The notes under the pieces are model-generated. The model was given only the letters and a program-made list of their open reading frames with translations. It was not told the origin of the DNA and did not search any database. 64,000 nt of DNA, taken from the NCBI RefSeq assembly GCF_017916255.1, contig NZ_CP072827.1:4861501-4925500 (forward strand). Direction: 5' to 3'. Shown piece by piece: positions 32,435 to 41,937 of the stretch. Each line of letters starts with the position of its first letter. Within the stretch, counting starts at the first letter, position 1. The DNA is from Streptomyces mobaraensis NBRC 13819 = DSM 40847. Its GTDB lineage: Bacteria; Actinomycetota; Actinomycetes; Streptomycetales; Streptomycetaceae. Made by a program: the position numbers and the translations under genes.

Positions 32435-32869
32435 GTGCTCGACATAGGACTTCCCGAGCTGATCGCGCTCGTCGTCCTCGCTCTGCTCATTTTCGGTCCG
32501 GACAAACTGCCGAAGATGATCCAGGACGTGTCGCGCACCCTGCGCAAGCTGCGGCAGTTCTCGGAGAGCGCCAAGGAGGACATCCGGTCCGAGTTGGGGC
32601 CCGAGTTCAAGGACTTCGAGTTCGAGGACCTCAACCCGCGCACCTTCGTCCGCAAGCACGTCCTCGACAAGGACGAGCTCGGGCTGAAGGAGATCCGCAA
32701 CGGCTTCGACTTCCGCTCGGAGATGTCCGAGCTGTCCGGGGTCACCGACCCCGAGCCGGCCGCCCCGCACTCCTCCGGCGGCCCGGACCTGGTCAAGAAG
32801 CCGGACCTGCTCAAGAAGGGGCCCATCCAGCCGGGCGAGCGACCTCCGTTCGACTCCGACGCCACCTGA
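32435..32869 (+). CDS. tatB: Twin-arginine translocase subunit TatB
   Basis: The 144-aa protein starts at GTG 32435 after AAGGAG. It has the short N-terminal membrane helix (LDIGLPELIALVVLALLIFG), the hinge 'FGPDKLPKMIQD', an amphipathic helix (VSRTLRKLRQFSESAKEDI) and an acidic, Lys-containing tail. It works with TatA and TatC, encoded elsewhere, to export folded proteins. It lies directly after htrA as in Rv1223-Rv1224. Confidence 0.95.
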   Translation: MLDIGLPELIALVVLALLIFGPDKLPKMIQDVSRTLRKLRQFSESAKEDIRSELGPEFKDFEFEDLNPRTFVRKHVLDKDELGLKEIRNGFDFRSEMSELSGVTDPEPAAPHSSGGPDLVKKPDLLKKGPIQPGERPPFDSDAT

Positions 32870-32984
32870 GCCACGCCTGCGGTGCCCCATTGACGCGGGT
32901 GGCTATCCTCCCCTTGTCCGGGTCGACGGCGCTCGCCGGAGCGGCAGGCCGGGCACGACGGGGCAACGAGGAGGCGCCGCGCAG

Positions 32985-33767
32985 ATGGAGACCACCAGTC
33001 GGGCAGTGACGGCCGGAGCGCCCGCCGGGGAGGCCCTCCCCGGGGGACCGGACGAGCCGGAGCGGGCACCCGGCGACCGGCGACCGCTCGACGGCTACCT
33101 CCAGGCGGCGTTCCCCTGGTACGGGCTGGACGCCACGTTCACCGGACGGCGCTGGCTGCTGCAGGTCGGCACGGCCGCCGACGGCACGGTGGAGCACGGC
33201 GCGACGGGCCACGGCGCGGAGCCCACACTGCGCTCGGGACGCCCCGGGCGGCCCACCAAACCCGACCGGTTCGACAAGGCCGGCACCCTCTCCGACGGAC
33301 AGCGCTTCGCGGTCGTCGTGACCGTCGCCAGCCGCCCGGTGCGCCGCAGCGCCGACGGCACGGGCGTGCTGGAGGCCACCTCCGTCTCCTCGGCGGCCTG
33401 GCTCGCCGGCGCCGGTCTCCTCGCCTGCACCTGGCCCGCCCGCATGGAGCGGGCCCTGCGGCAGAACTGGCTCGACCAGCAGACGGCCCTCGCCTGGGAG
33501 CTGGCCGACCACCTGGACGAGGCCCCCTGGACCACGCTCTCGCTGCCGGTCGACGGGGTCTCCGCCGACTTCCGCTACCGCGAGTCCGAGTACGGCTGGG
33601 TCCTCGCCGGCTCCGCCCCGCACGCCTGCGGCCACGGTGGCGACGGCGGCTCCTGCGGAACCGGGGGCTGCGCCGGCGGGGTGCACATCGGCGCGTACGG
33701 GCGCGGGATGAGCGCCTACGGCATGGGCTTCGCGGTCATCGAGGACATCGCGTCGTACACGGACTGA
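32985..33767 (+). CDS. Conserved hypothetical protein with Cys/Gly/His-rich segment (260 aa)
   Basis: Starts at ATG 32985. The central region is soluble alpha/beta, with 'ERALRQNWLDQQTALAWELA', and the C-terminal part has 'SAPHACGHGGDGGSCGTGGC', a His/Cys-rich loop that could bind metal. I recognise no family. It stands between tatB and convergent mrp and may be in the tatB operon (115 bp gap). Confidence 0.75.
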   Translation: METTSRAVTAGAPAGEALPGGPDEPERAPGDRRPLDGYLQAAFPWYGLDATFTGRRWLLQVGTAADGTVEHGATGHGAEPTLRSGRPGRPTKPDRFDKAGTLSDGQRFAVVVTVASRPVRRSADGTGVLEATSVSSAAWLAGAGLLACTWPARMERALRQNWLDQQTALAWELADHLDEAPWTTLSLPVDGVSADFRYRESEYGWVLAGSAPHACGHGGDGGSCGTGGCAGGVHIGAYGRGMSAYGMGFAVIEDIASYTD

Positions 33768-33848
33768 GGCCCGGTACGGACCGCCGTCCGGGCGGGCGCC
33801 CGCACCCGCCCCGACCGCCCGCCGGCCCGCCCGCGAAGGAGCCGCCGC

Positions 33849-35006
33849 TCAGAACTTGTTGCGCGGCGTGATCCCCAGCGACAGCCCCGACAGCCCCCGC
33901 TGCCGCCCGCCCAGCTTGCCCGCGATGGCGCGCAGCGCGCTGCCGGCCGGCGAGTCGGGGTCGGACAGGACGACGGGCTTGCCCTCGTCGCCGCCCTCGC
34001 GCAGCCGGACGTCGATCGGGATCGAGCCCAGCACGGGAACGGTGGCACCGGTGGTGCGGGTGAGGCCGTCGGCGACGAGCTGCCCGCCGCCGGTGCCGAA
34101 GACGTCGACCATCTCGTCGCAGTGCGGACAGGGCAGCCCGGACATGTTCTCCACGACGCCGACGATCTTCTGATGGGTCTGGACGGCGATGGAACCGGCC
34201 CGCTCGGCGACCTCGGCGGCGGCCTGCTGAGGCGTCGTCACCACCAGGATCTCCGCGTTGGGCACCAGCTGGGCGACCGAGATGGCGATGTCGCCGGTGC
34301 CCGGCGGCAGGTCGAGGAGGAGGACGTCGAGGTCGCCCCAGTAGACGTCGGCGAGGAACTGCTGGAGCGCGCGGTGCAGCATCGGGCCGCGCCAGACGAC
34401 CGGTGCGTTGCCGGGCGTGAACATGCCGATGGAGATGACCTTCACACCGTTCGCCGACGGCGGCATGATCATGTTCTCGACCTGGGTGGGGCGGCCCTCG
34501 GCGCCCAGCATGCGCGGGACGGAGTGGCCGTAGATGTCCGCGTCCACGACGCCGACCTTCAGCCCGTCGGCCGCCATCGCCGCCGCCAGGTTGACCGTCA
34601 CGGAGGACTTGCCGACGCCGCCCTTGCCGGACGCCACCGCGTAGACCCGGGTCAGCGAGCCGGGCTTGGCGAACGGCACCTCGCGCTCCGCGACCCCGCC
34701 GCGCAGCGTGGCGGCCAGCTCGCGCCGCTGCTCGTCGCCCATCACGTCCAGCTCGACCGTCACACTGGTGACACCCGCCACACCCGCGACCGCCGTACGC
34801 ACGTTCTCCGTGATCGTCTCCCGCATCGGGCAGCCGGCCACCGTCAGGTAGACCGCCACCGCGACCGAGCCGTCCGCCGCGATGTCGACGGATTTCACCA
34901 TGCCCAGGTCGGTGATGGGCCGGTGGATCTCGGGGTCGTTCACCGTCGCGAGCGCGGCGCGCACCGCCTCTTCGGCGGGGACGGTGACAGGGGTCTCGGT
35001 AGCCAT
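33849..35006 (-). CDS. mrp: Mrp/NBP35-family Fe-S cluster carrier ATPase
   Basis: The 385-aa protein starts at ATG 35006. An N-terminal MIP18/DUF59 domain (residues ~8-100, with 'VNDPEIHRPITDLGMVKSVD' and the Cys in 'VAGCPMRETI') is fused to a ParA-type P-loop ATPase. The ATPase has a deviant Walker A GKGGVGKSSV, 'DADIYGHSVPRML', 'LDLPPGTGD' and the CxxC 'MSGLPCPHCDEM' that binds the bridging cluster. It delivers Fe-S clusters to apo-enzymes. Rv1229c is the mycobacterial equivalent in the same order. Confidence 0.95.
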   Translation of the reverse strand: MATETPVTVPAEEAVRAALATVNDPEIHRPITDLGMVKSVDIAADGSVAVAVYLTVAGCPMRETITENVRTAVAGVAGVTSVTVELDVMGDEQRRELAATLRGGVAEREVPFAKPGSLTRVYAVASGKGGVGKSSVTVNLAAAMAADGLKVGVVDADIYGHSVPRMLGAEGRPTQVENMIMPPSANGVKVISIGMFTPGNAPVVWRGPMLHRALQQFLADVYWGDLDVLLLDLPPGTGDIAISVAQLVPNAEILVVTTPQQAAAEVAERAGSIAVQTHQKIVGVVENMSGLPCPHCDEMVDVFGTGGGQLVADGLTRTTGATVPVLGSIPIDVRLREGGDEGKPVVLSDPDSPAGSALRAIAGKLGGRQRGLSGLSLGITPRNKF

Positions 35007-35048
35007 GTCCTGATGGTACGGCGGACCACCGACAGCGGGGTAAGGCCG

Positions 35049-35624
35049 TCAGCGGTCGCGTTCCTCACTCTCCTCCGGGAATACCCGGCGCTGTTCCAGC
35101 TCCTTGATCAGGTCCTGGAACTCCGAGCGGATCCAGTCCCGCGTCGCCACCTCGCCGAGCCCCATCCGCAGCGCGGCGATCTCCCGCGTCAGGTACTCGG
35201 TGTCGGCGATGGACCGCTCGTTCTGCTCCCGGTCCTGTTCGAGGTTGACGCGGTCGCGGTCGTCCTGCCGGTTCTGCGCCAGCAGGATCAGCGGGGCGGC
35301 GTAGGACGCCTGGAGGGAGAGCATCAGGGTGAGGAAGATGAACGGGTAGCGGTCGAAGCGCAGATGGCCGGGGGCGGTGGTGTTCCACACCACCCACAGC
35401 ACGATGACGACCGACATCCAGACGATGAACCGGCCGGTGCCCAGGAAGCGGGCGATCTCCTCCGAGGTCCGGCCGAACGCCTCCGGGTCGTACTCCGGCA
35501 GCCAGCGGCGCCGCTTCTGCTGCGGCTGGTCCAGCCGGACGCGCTGGGCCGCGGGAGCGGCGGCGGATCGTTCCTTCGCCCGCTCGCGCGACGGACCGTG
35601 CTCACGGCCCCGGTCACTTCCCAT
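35049..35624 (-). CDS. DUF1003 integral membrane protein
   Basis: The 191-aa protein has the family signature: 'RTSEEIARFLGTGRFIVWMS' leading into a first helix (VVIVLWVVWN), 'FDRYPFIFLTLMLSLQASYA' for the second, then 'APLILLAQNRQDDRDRVNLE' and a coiled C-terminus. Its start at 35624 overlaps the end of the upstream MgtE-like gene by 11 nt. Function is unknown; neighbouring genes suggest a link to divalent-metal homeostasis. Confidence 0.88.
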   Translation of the reverse strand: MGSDRGREHGPSRERAKERSAAAPAAQRVRLDQPQQKRRRWLPEYDPEAFGRTSEEIARFLGTGRFIVWMSVVIVLWVVWNTTAPGHLRFDRYPFIFLTLMLSLQASYAAPLILLAQNRQDDRDRVNLEQDREQNERSIADTEYLTREIAALRMGLGEVATRDWIRSEFQDLIKELEQRRVFPEESEERDR

Positions 35625-36942
35625 CCCTCGCCTCCCCCGGCTCGTTCGTTCCGCCCGACGCGTCCGTCTCCTCCATCGCGCTCATACCCAGGGCCCCCTG
35701 GTGCAGTTCCGTCTCCCGCCAGTCGTCCGGCAGCAGATGGTCCAGCACGTCGTCCACGGTGACCGCGCCCAGCAGCGAGCCGCCGGCGTCCACCACGGGC
35801 GCCGCCACCATGTTGTACGTCGCCAGGTAGCTGGTCACGGCGGGCAGCGGGGTGTCCGGCGGCAGCGGGCGCAGATCCGTGTCGGTGATCGAGCCGACGA
35901 GCGTGAACGGCGGGTCGCGCAGCAGCCGCTGGAAGTGGACGGTCCCCAGGTACTTGCCGGTGGGCGTCTCGTCGGGCGGCCGGCAGACGTACACCTGCGC
36001 GGCGAGCGCGGGGGAGAGGTCGGGGTTGCGGACCCGGGCGAGGGCGTCCGCGACGGTGGCGTCCGGCCGCAGCACGATCGGCTCGGTCGTCATCAGACCG
36101 CCCGCCGTCCGCTCCTCGTACGCCAGCAGCCGGCGCACGTCCGCCGCGTCCCCCGGCTGCATCAGGGTGAGCAGCCGCTCCTTGTCCTCCTCGGGCAGCT
36201 CGGAGAGCAGGTCGGCGGCGTCGTCGGGGTCCATCGCCTCCAGGACGTCGGCCGCGCGCTCCTCCTTCAGCTTGCCGAGGATCTCGATCTGGTCGTCCTC
36301 CGGCAGCTCCTCCAGGACGTCCGCGAGCCGGTCGTCGTCGAGGGCGGCGGCCACCTCGGCGCGCCGTTTGGGGGACAGGTGGTGCAGGACGCTGGCGAGG
36401 TCGGCGGGGCGCAGCTGCTCGAAGGTGGCCAGCAGGCTGGCGGCGCCCTGCCCGTGCTCCTCCAGGGAGAAGCCGCTGACGGCCGACCACTCGACGGTCA
36501 GGGTCTCCCCCTTCCGGCGCAGCGCCCCGCCCTTGCCCCGGCGGACGAAGACCTTGTCGATCTCCCACTCGCGGCGGGCGTGGAGCTGGGTGATCGACAC
36601 GTCGAGGACGGTGACCTCGTCCCCGGTGGCGACGAGCCGCACCCGGCGGTCCAGCAGCTCGCCCAGGACCAGGGTCTCGGTGGGACGCTGTTCGAAGCGC
36701 CGCATGTTGACGACGCCGGTGGTGACGACCTGGCCGGACTCCACGCCCGTCACCCGGGTCATCGGCAGGAAGATGACGCGCCGGCTGACGACCTCGACGA
36801 CCAGCCCCAGCACGCGCGGCGGGCGGGCGCCGACCCGGAGCATCGCCACCACGTCGCGGACCCGGCCGACCCGGTCGCCGTTCGGGTCGAAGACGGCCAC
36901 GCCGGACAGGTGCGACACGAACACGCGGACGCTCGCCGCCAC
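35614..36942 (-). CDS. MgtE N-terminal/CBS-domain protein with PRC-barrel-like start, lacks transport helices
   Basis: The 442-aa protein begins at GTG 36942, with GGAGGAGG 8 nt upstream (GTG 36960 is possible). Residues ~5-75 form a PRC-barrel-like domain (VFVSHLSGVAVFDPNGDRVG). The MgtE N domain follows ('ADLASVLHHLSPKRRAEVAA', with repeated 'DDAADLLSELPEED'-type helices), then two CBS domains ending 'VTVDDVLDHLLPDDW'. The MgtE membrane domain is absent, so this is a soluble regulatory-type relative (like Rv1232c), probably acting with the DUF1003 membrane protein. Confidence 0.88.
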   Translation of the reverse strand: MAASVRVFVSHLSGVAVFDPNGDRVGRVRDVVAMLRVGARPPRVLGLVVEVVSRRVIFLPMTRVTGVESGQVVTTGVVNMRRFEQRPTETLVLGELLDRRVRLVATGDEVTVLDVSITQLHARREWEIDKVFVRRGKGGALRRKGETLTVEWSAVSGFSLEEHGQGAASLLATFEQLRPADLASVLHHLSPKRRAEVAAALDDDRLADVLEELPEDDQIEILGKLKEERAADVLEAMDPDDAADLLSELPEEDKERLLTLMQPGDAADVRRLLAYEERTAGGLMTTEPIVLRPDATVADALARVRNPDLSPALAAQVYVCRPPDETPTGKYLGTVHFQRLLRDPPFTLVGSITDTDLRPLPPDTPLPAVTSYLATYNMVAAPVVDAGGSLLGAVTVDDVLDHLLPDDWRETELHQGALGMSAMEETDASGGTNEPGEARDGK

Positions 36943-37096
36943 GCCGCACACCTCCTCCACCGGCCGCCCCCGGCCGCTGTCCGGTTCAGGCTAACGTGAC
37001 CGGCCGCGCCGTGCCGCTCCGCGCCGGGGGAGGGGTCCGGGACGCGAGGGGCGCGAGTACGCTGCCGTATCCGGCGCTGACAGGAGGCAGGAGCAG

Positions 37097-37900
37097 GTGC
37101 GAACCCGGAACGCGGCTCTCGTGGGGGCCCTGTGCGTGGGGCTGTCCATGGGCCTGGTGGCCTGCGGAGGCGAGGAGGACCCGGACGCGGGCACCAACGG
37201 CGTGGGCAAGCTCAAGGCGGCGGCGATCCAGGAGCGGGCCCGGGACGCCGCCCGCGGCGCCGGCGCCGTCCACCTGTCCGGCAACGTCGTCAGCCAGGGC
37301 CGCACCTACCGGATCGACGTCCGGCTGAAACAGGACGGCGGCAGCGGCAAGGTCACCTCCGGGGACGTCGCCTTCGAACTGCTGCGCGTCGGCGAGGAGC
37401 TGTTCGTCAAGGGGGACGCGGCGTTCTGGGCCCGCGGCGGAACGGGCGCCCGCCCCGGCGGCGGCGCGGACCCGGTCCCGGCGCCGGGTGCCGGGGCCTC
37501 CGGCAAGAAGGGCAAGGGCGACCTCGTGACGGCGGCCCAGAAACTCAACGGCAAGTACGTCAAGGTCCCCTCCGGCGACCCCGCCTACCGGCAACTGCGC
37601 GGCTTCACCGACAAGAACACCCTGCTCGACGGCCTCCTCGGCCTCCACGGCAAGCTCCTCCGCGGGGACCACGGAACGGTCGGGAGCACACGCTCCATCC
37701 GCCTCACGGCGGGTGACGCGCAGGGTTCCGGCGGCGTCCTGGACGTCTCCCTCGACGGGACGCCGTATCCGTTGCGCCTCCGCCGGGCGGGGGGCGCGGG
37801 GGAGGTGGACTTCGCGGAGTGGGGGAAGGAGTTCCCGCTGCGGGTGCCGGAGAAGGGGCAGACGCTGGATTACGGGAAGCGGCTGCCTGCCGGGGGGTGA
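37097..37900 (+). CDS. Secreted lipoprotein (LppX/LprG-like beta fold possible)
   Basis: The 267-aa protein starts at GTG 37097 after GGAG. It has a lipoprotein signal peptide with lipobox LVAC (Cys at residue ~23) followed by acidic residues. The mature part has 'GAGAVHLSGNVVSQGRTYRI' and 'LKQDGGSGKVTSGDVAFELL', then 'LFVKGDAAFW', a pattern like the DUF6612 and LppX/LprAFG proteins. A Gly/Pro linker is inserted at ~115-140. Lipid or glycolipid carriage is only a possibility. Confidence 0.82.
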   Translation: MRTRNAALVGALCVGLSMGLVACGGEEDPDAGTNGVGKLKAAAIQERARDAARGAGAVHLSGNVVSQGRTYRIDVRLKQDGGSGKVTSGDVAFELLRVGEELFVKGDAAFWARGGTGARPGGGADPVPAPGAGASGKKGKGDLVTAAQKLNGKYVKVPSGDPAYRQLRGFTDKNTLLDGLLGLHGKLLRGDHGTVGSTRSIRLTAGDAQGSGGVLDVSLDGTPYPLRLRRAGGAGEVDFAEWGKEFPLRVPEKGQTLDYGKRLPAGG

Positions 37901-37904
37901 GGTG

Positions 37905-38071
37905 CCCCGGTCCCGCCCTTTCGCCGTTTCCTGGGGCTGCGCCCCAGACCCCGCTTTTCGCGGCTTCGCCGCTCGCCCTCAAGCGCCGGACGGGCTGAAT
38001 ATCAGCCCGTCCGGCGCTCGGGGGTGCGGGGGCTGGCCCCCGCAAGAAACGGTGAAAGGGCGGGACCGGGG
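37905..38071. repeat. Intergenic palindromic element, copy B
   Basis: Outer 26-nt arms at 37905-37930 and 38046-38071 are the same sequences as in copy A, again between two convergent genes. The inner palindrome is shorter than in copy A. Confidence 0.85.
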
Positions 38072-38091
38072 CAAAGCCCCCCGCAGGGGCC

Positions 38092-38595
38092 TCAGCCGCG
38101 GCGCCCCCGCCGCAGCAGCCGCGGCAACCCCGCCGGCATCGCCCGCCGCGTGGTGGCGGGAGTGGGCAGCGGCACGGCCGCGAGCGAACCGTCGGGGAGG
38201 GAAGCGGTCGCCCCCGTGGGGAGCAGGCGGAGCACCCGGCACTCCCGCGCCCACCGCTCGGCGATCGTCTCCGCGTCCGGCGCGTTCAGCCGCTTGCCCT
38301 TGAGTTCGCCGACCGCGGCGGTCCACTCCTCGCCGTCGGGGGCGAGTTCGGTGACCGCGGCGGTCCATTCGACGAGCCGGCCGCCCTTGTCCTTGCTGCG
38401 GACCGTCACCGAGGCGGTGCCGCCGTCGACCAGGCCGAGGCCGTCGAGCGGCTGCTCGCCGGGGCCGCCGACGACGAGGGCCGCGCCCTCGTGCCAGACG
38501 TGCCACAGGGCCCGGCTGGGCCCGGTGGGGCCCTGCACCCAGATCAGGCCCGACTTCTTGGCAGCCTCTTCGATCAGCGCCCGCGTCTCCGTCAT
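38092..38595 (-). CDS. Conserved hypothetical protein (167 aa), possible split-barrel fold
   Basis: The start is ATG 38595. It contains 'EEAAKKSGLIWVQGPTGPSR', 'LWHVWHEGAALVVGGPGEQP' and 'VTVRSKDKGGRLVEW', alternating strands resembling a flavin/F420-binding split barrel. The C-terminus is Pro/Arg-rich. I do not recognise a characterised family. Divergent from the EamA transporter with 91 bp between. Confidence 0.7.
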   Translation of the reverse strand: MTETRALIEEAAKKSGLIWVQGPTGPSRALWHVWHEGAALVVGGPGEQPLDGLGLVDGGTASVTVRSKDKGGRLVEWTAAVTELAPDGEEWTAAVGELKGKRLNAPDAETIAERWARECRVLRLLPTGATASLPDGSLAAVPLPTPATTRRAMPAGLPRLLRRGRRG

Positions 38596-38686
38596 GCGCC
38601 CAACTCTAGGGCCACGCGCCGGTTCGTCCCTCCGTGCGCCGATAATGACGGTTACCCTGAGCGATGTTGCGGCCTAGGCTTGGGGC

Positions 38687-39688
38687 GTGAGCGATTCCTG
38701 CACCGAGCGGTCGGCCCCCACCGCGGTCGACACGACACCGCTTCCTGCGGCGCGGCCCGCCACCGCGCGGGCGGCAGCGTCCCTGATGTCCCTCGACCTG
38801 GTCCTGCTGCTGGTCGCCGTCGCCGGGCTCGCCCTGTCCGCGCCGCTGATCGCCCACATCACGGCCGTCCCCGCGCTCGCCATCGCCTTCTGGCGCAACG
38901 CCATGGCGGTGAGCGTGCTCACCCCGGTCGCCCTGCTGCGGCACCGCGCCGCGCTGCGCGCCATGAACCGCCGGGCGGTGCTGCTGTCCGTCGCCGCCGG
39001 GGCCCTGCTCGCGCTGCACTTCGGCGTGTGGCTGCCGAGCCTCGGCATGACCTCGGTCGCCTCTTCGACCGCGCTGGTCACCACCACCCCGATATGGACG
39101 ATGATCCTGCTCCGGCTGCGCGGCCGGCGGCAGCCCGCCGTGGCGTGGGCGGGCACGGCCCTGGCCTTCCTCGGCGTCGTGATACTCACCGGCGTGGACC
39201 TCTCCAGTTCGCCGCGCGCCCTGGCCGGGGACGGCCTCGCGCTGGCGGGCGGCATGGCGGCGGCGGGGTACGTCCTGCTGGGCGCGGAGGTGCGGCGGAC
39301 GGTGGCCACCGTCCCGTACACCCTCGTCTGCTACGCGACGACGACCGTCGCCCTGCTCGCGGCCTGCCTGATATCCGGCGCCTCCCTCGGCCCGTACGAC
39401 GGCGGGGCCTGGACGCAGCTGGTGCTGCTGACGGTCACCGCGCAGCTGCTCGGCCACTCGCTGATCAACCGGGTGGTGAAGAGCCTCGGTCCGTCCGTCA
39501 CCTCGACCGCGATCCTGCTGGAGACCCCGGGCGCGGCGCTGATCGCGGCGCTCTGGCTGGGGCAGCTGCCGCCGGCCGCGTCCTACCCGGCGCTCGCGGT
39601 GATCCTGGCGGGCCTGGCCCTGGTGATCGTCGCCGAGCGCGCGGAACGGGGGGAGCGGCGGCCGGCTAGAGCCAGCCGTTCCGCTTGA
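38687..39688 (+). CDS. EamA/DMT-family transporter
   Basis: The 333-aa protein from GTG 38687 has ten predicted membrane segments in two EamA repeats ('PALAIAFWRNAMAVSVLTPV', 'TALVTTTPIWTMILLRLRGR', 'STAILLETPGAALIAALWLG'). TAGGCT lies 6 nt before the GTG, which indicates a leaderless transcript. Substrate unknown (metabolite exporter). Its last 23 nt overlap the end of the convergent corA gene. Confidence 0.88.
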   Translation: MSDSCTERSAPTAVDTTPLPAARPATARAAASLMSLDLVLLLVAVAGLALSAPLIAHITAVPALAIAFWRNAMAVSVLTPVALLRHRAALRAMNRRAVLLSVAAGALLALHFGVWLPSLGMTSVASSTALVTTTPIWTMILLRLRGRRQPAVAWAGTALAFLGVVILTGVDLSSSPRALAGDGLALAGGMAAAGYVLLGAEVRRTVATVPYTLVCYATTTVALLAACLISGASLGPYDGGAWTQLVLLTVTAQLLGHSLINRVVKSLGPSVTSTAILLETPGAALIAALWLGQLPPAASYPALAVILAGLALVIVAERAERGERRPARASRSA

Positions 39689-40772
39689 AGCCGCGGTGGA
39701 TCGACACACAGATCGCGACGGTGACGATCATGACCATGGGGTAGCCGTACTTCCACTTCAGCTCCGGCATGTGGGTGAAGTTCATGCCGTAGATACCCGC
39801 GATCATCGTCGGCACCGCGAAGATCGCCGCCCAGGACGTGATCTTGCGCATGTCCTCGTTCTGCGCGACGGACGCCTGCGCGAGGTTGGCCTGGAGGATC
39901 GAGTTGAGCAGGTCGTCGAAGGCCACCACCTGCTCGTGCACCCGGGCGAGGTGGTCGGCGACGTCCCGGAAGTACTTCTGGATGTCCGGGTCGACCAGCC
40001 GCATCGGCCGCTCGCTCAGCAGCTGCATCGGCCGCATCAGCGGGGTCACCGCCCGCTTGAACTCCAGTACCTCCCGCTTCAGCTGGTAGATCCGGCCCGC
40101 GTCACCGCCTCGCGAGGAGCCCTTGCTGGGGGCGGAGAAGACGTCGATCTCGACCTCGTCGATGTCGTCCTGCACCGCGTCCGCGACCGCTATGTAGCCG
40201 TCCACGACCTGGTCGGCGATGGCGTGCAGCACCGCCGAGGGGCCCTTGGCCAGCAGCGGCGGGTCCTGCTCCAGCCGGTGCCGCAGGGCGCGCAACGAGC
40301 CCTGGCCGCCGTGCCGGACGGTGATGATGAAGTCCTCGCCGGTGAAGCACATCACCTCACCGGTCTCCACCACCTCGCTGGTCGCGGTGAGTTCGGCGTG
40401 CTCGACGTAGTGGATCGTCTTGAAGACGGTGAACAGGGTGTCGTCGTACCGCTCCAGCTTGGGCCGCTGGTGGGCGTGGACGGCGTCCTCCACCGCGAGC
40501 GGGTGCAGGTTGAACTCGCGCGCGATGCCCGCGAACTCCTGCTCCGTCGGCTCGTGCAGGCCGATCCAGGCGAAACCGCCCTCGGCGCGGACGCGCCGCA
40601 TGGCCTCGGCGGGGCCGCAGGGGGCGCTGGCCCGCATCCCCTCGCGGTAGACGGCGCAGTCCACCACGGCGGTGCTGCTGGACGCGTCGCGGGTGGCGTC
40701 GTACTCGTACGGGGTCCCGCCGCGGCGCAGGGCGGGGCGGACGGCGGCGCGCAGGTCACGGATCATCGACAT
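39666..40772 (-). CDS. corA: CorA-family magnesium/cobalt transporter
   Basis: The 368-aa protein is assigned to ATG 40772 (MSMIRDLRAAVRPALRRG) because GGAG lies 6 nt upstream; ATG 40784 adds four residues. The soluble funnel domain includes 'FAWIGLHEPTEQEFAGIARE' and 'HPLAVEDAVHAHQRPK'. The C-terminus has two membrane helices with the selectivity motif IYGMNFTHMPEL. It imports Mg2+ (or Co2+/Ni2+) at the plasma membrane. Rv1239c is the matching mycobacterial gene. The convergent overlap with the EamA gene is 23 bp. Confidence 0.95.
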   Translation of the reverse strand: MSMIRDLRAAVRPALRRGGTPYEYDATRDASSSTAVVDCAVYREGMRASAPCGPAEAMRRVRAEGGFAWIGLHEPTEQEFAGIAREFNLHPLAVEDAVHAHQRPKLERYDDTLFTVFKTIHYVEHAELTATSEVVETGEVMCFTGEDFIITVRHGGQGSLRALRHRLEQDPPLLAKGPSAVLHAIADQVVDGYIAVADAVQDDIDEVEIDVFSAPSKGSSRGGDAGRIYQLKREVLEFKRAVTPLMRPMQLLSERPMRLVDPDIQKYFRDVADHLARVHEQVVAFDDLLNSILQANLAQASVAQNEDMRKITSWAAIFAVPTMIAGIYGMNFTHMPELKWKYGYPMVMIVTVAICVSIHRGFKRNGWL

Positions 40773-41259
40773 GGCTGGCTCCATTCACGGGCCGGCCGCC
40801 GGTCGGGGCGCGGGGGCAACACAGCCCGGAACGGGGACGTGAGGGCCTGTGGAGACGGGGTACGGACACAGGCGTACGTCCACGAAGCGGGCCGCGCTTC
40901 GCGCGCCGCGCGAGAACGGCGGCAGTTCGCGGAGAACTTCGCTGAAGACTTGCAGGAGGGCGTAAGGCAGCGTTCTTCCGCCAAGAGCCGCGGGCGCGAA
41001 GGGACTTCCGGCAGCCGGTACGGGAATCCGGCGGTGGAAGGCGTCAGATCACACGGATCACAGGACGCGCGTCCGGAGCGGAGAGACGGGAGAACTGTCG
41101 GTACTGCACGGTCGACTAGGATCCACCGCAGCCCCACCTCCTCCGGCCGGTCCCCGCTGAGGGACGGACGTAACTCCCTGACCAGAGGCCAAGGCTAGCA
41201 GGCGCCCGGGACGTCAAGCCCCCGCTTTGCCTGTTCGATACGCGTTCTATGCTCGGCGC
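40773..41259. other. Divergent intergenic region between corA and a SUFU-domain gene (487 bp)
   Basis: No gene is supported. On the minus strand TTGACG (about 41215) lies upstream of TAGCCT, a possible corA promoter giving a leader of more than 400 nt, long enough for leader control of a Mg transporter. I could not match a known Mg-sensing riboswitch. On the plus strand TATGCT (41248-41253) lies 6 nt before ATG 41260. Confidence 0.5.
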
Positions 41260-41859
41260 ATGTCAGACGTTCTCGCCCGGGTCGAGGCCGGACTCCGCTC
41301 CGCCTTCGGGGAACCGGACGCCCGCGCCGCGGTGACCTTCCTCGGCGCCGACCGCATCGAGGTCCTCCGCTTCCCGGTCCCGGCCGCCGACGGCGCCGAC
41401 GCCGTCCGGTACGCCACCCTCGGCATGTCCGCCCAGCCCATGGCCGACCCGACGTCCCCGCTCGCCGATCCGGTGCGCGGGCCGCGCGCCGAGCTGCTCC
41501 TCACCGTCCGCCCCGGCCGCGCCGACACCGACAAGGTGCTCCGCCCGCTCGCCGTCCTCGCCGCCTCCCCGCAGGTGGAGGGCCTGGTCGTGGCCCCGGG
41601 CGCGTCCCTGGACACCGGCGGGCCGCTGTGGCCGGGCGCCCCCTTCACCGCCGTCCTCGTCGGCGAGCCCGGCGGACTGGTCGCGGACCTGGCGCTCGAC
41701 GAGCCGATGGACCCCGTCCGCTTCCTCCCGCTGCTGCCCATGACGCCCAACGAGGCCGCCTGGAAGCGCGTCCACGGCGCGGGGGCCCTCCAGGAGCGCT
41801 GGCTGCGGCACGGTACGGACCTGCGGGACCCGCTGCGCAAGGGCGTTCCGCTCGACTGA
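41260..41859 (+). CDS. Suppressor-of-fused (SUFU) domain protein
   Basis: The 199-aa protein begins at ATG 41260, the TATGCT box 6 nt upstream indicating a leaderless start; an upstream in-frame start would lie inside the promoter. It has the bacterial SUFU pattern: 'VEAGLRSAFGEPDARAAVTF', 'TLGMSAQPM', 'PRAELLLTVRPGR', 'LPLLPMTPNEAAWKR' and 'GAGALQERW'. Family function in bacteria is unclear; some are toxin-immunity-like. Confidence 0.85.
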   Translation: MSDVLARVEAGLRSAFGEPDARAAVTFLGADRIEVLRFPVPAADGADAVRYATLGMSAQPMADPTSPLADPVRGPRAELLLTVRPGRADTDKVLRPLAVLAASPQVEGLVVAPGASLDTGGPLWPGAPFTAVLVGEPGGLVADLALDEPMDPVRFLPLLPMTPNEAAWKRVHGAGALQERWLRHGTDLRDPLRKGVPLD

Positions 41860-41937
41860 GGCGGCCCCCGCAGGGCGGCACTCCGGAAGGGTGATCGTCC
41901 TTGACGCGACGGCGCCCTCGGAGGACCGTTGGAACCT

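Noticed and set aside
40773-41259. Mg-sensing riboswitch in the corA leader
   Set aside because: A long leader is possible, but I could not match M-box or other known Mg-riboswitch conserved text; only the length is suggestive.
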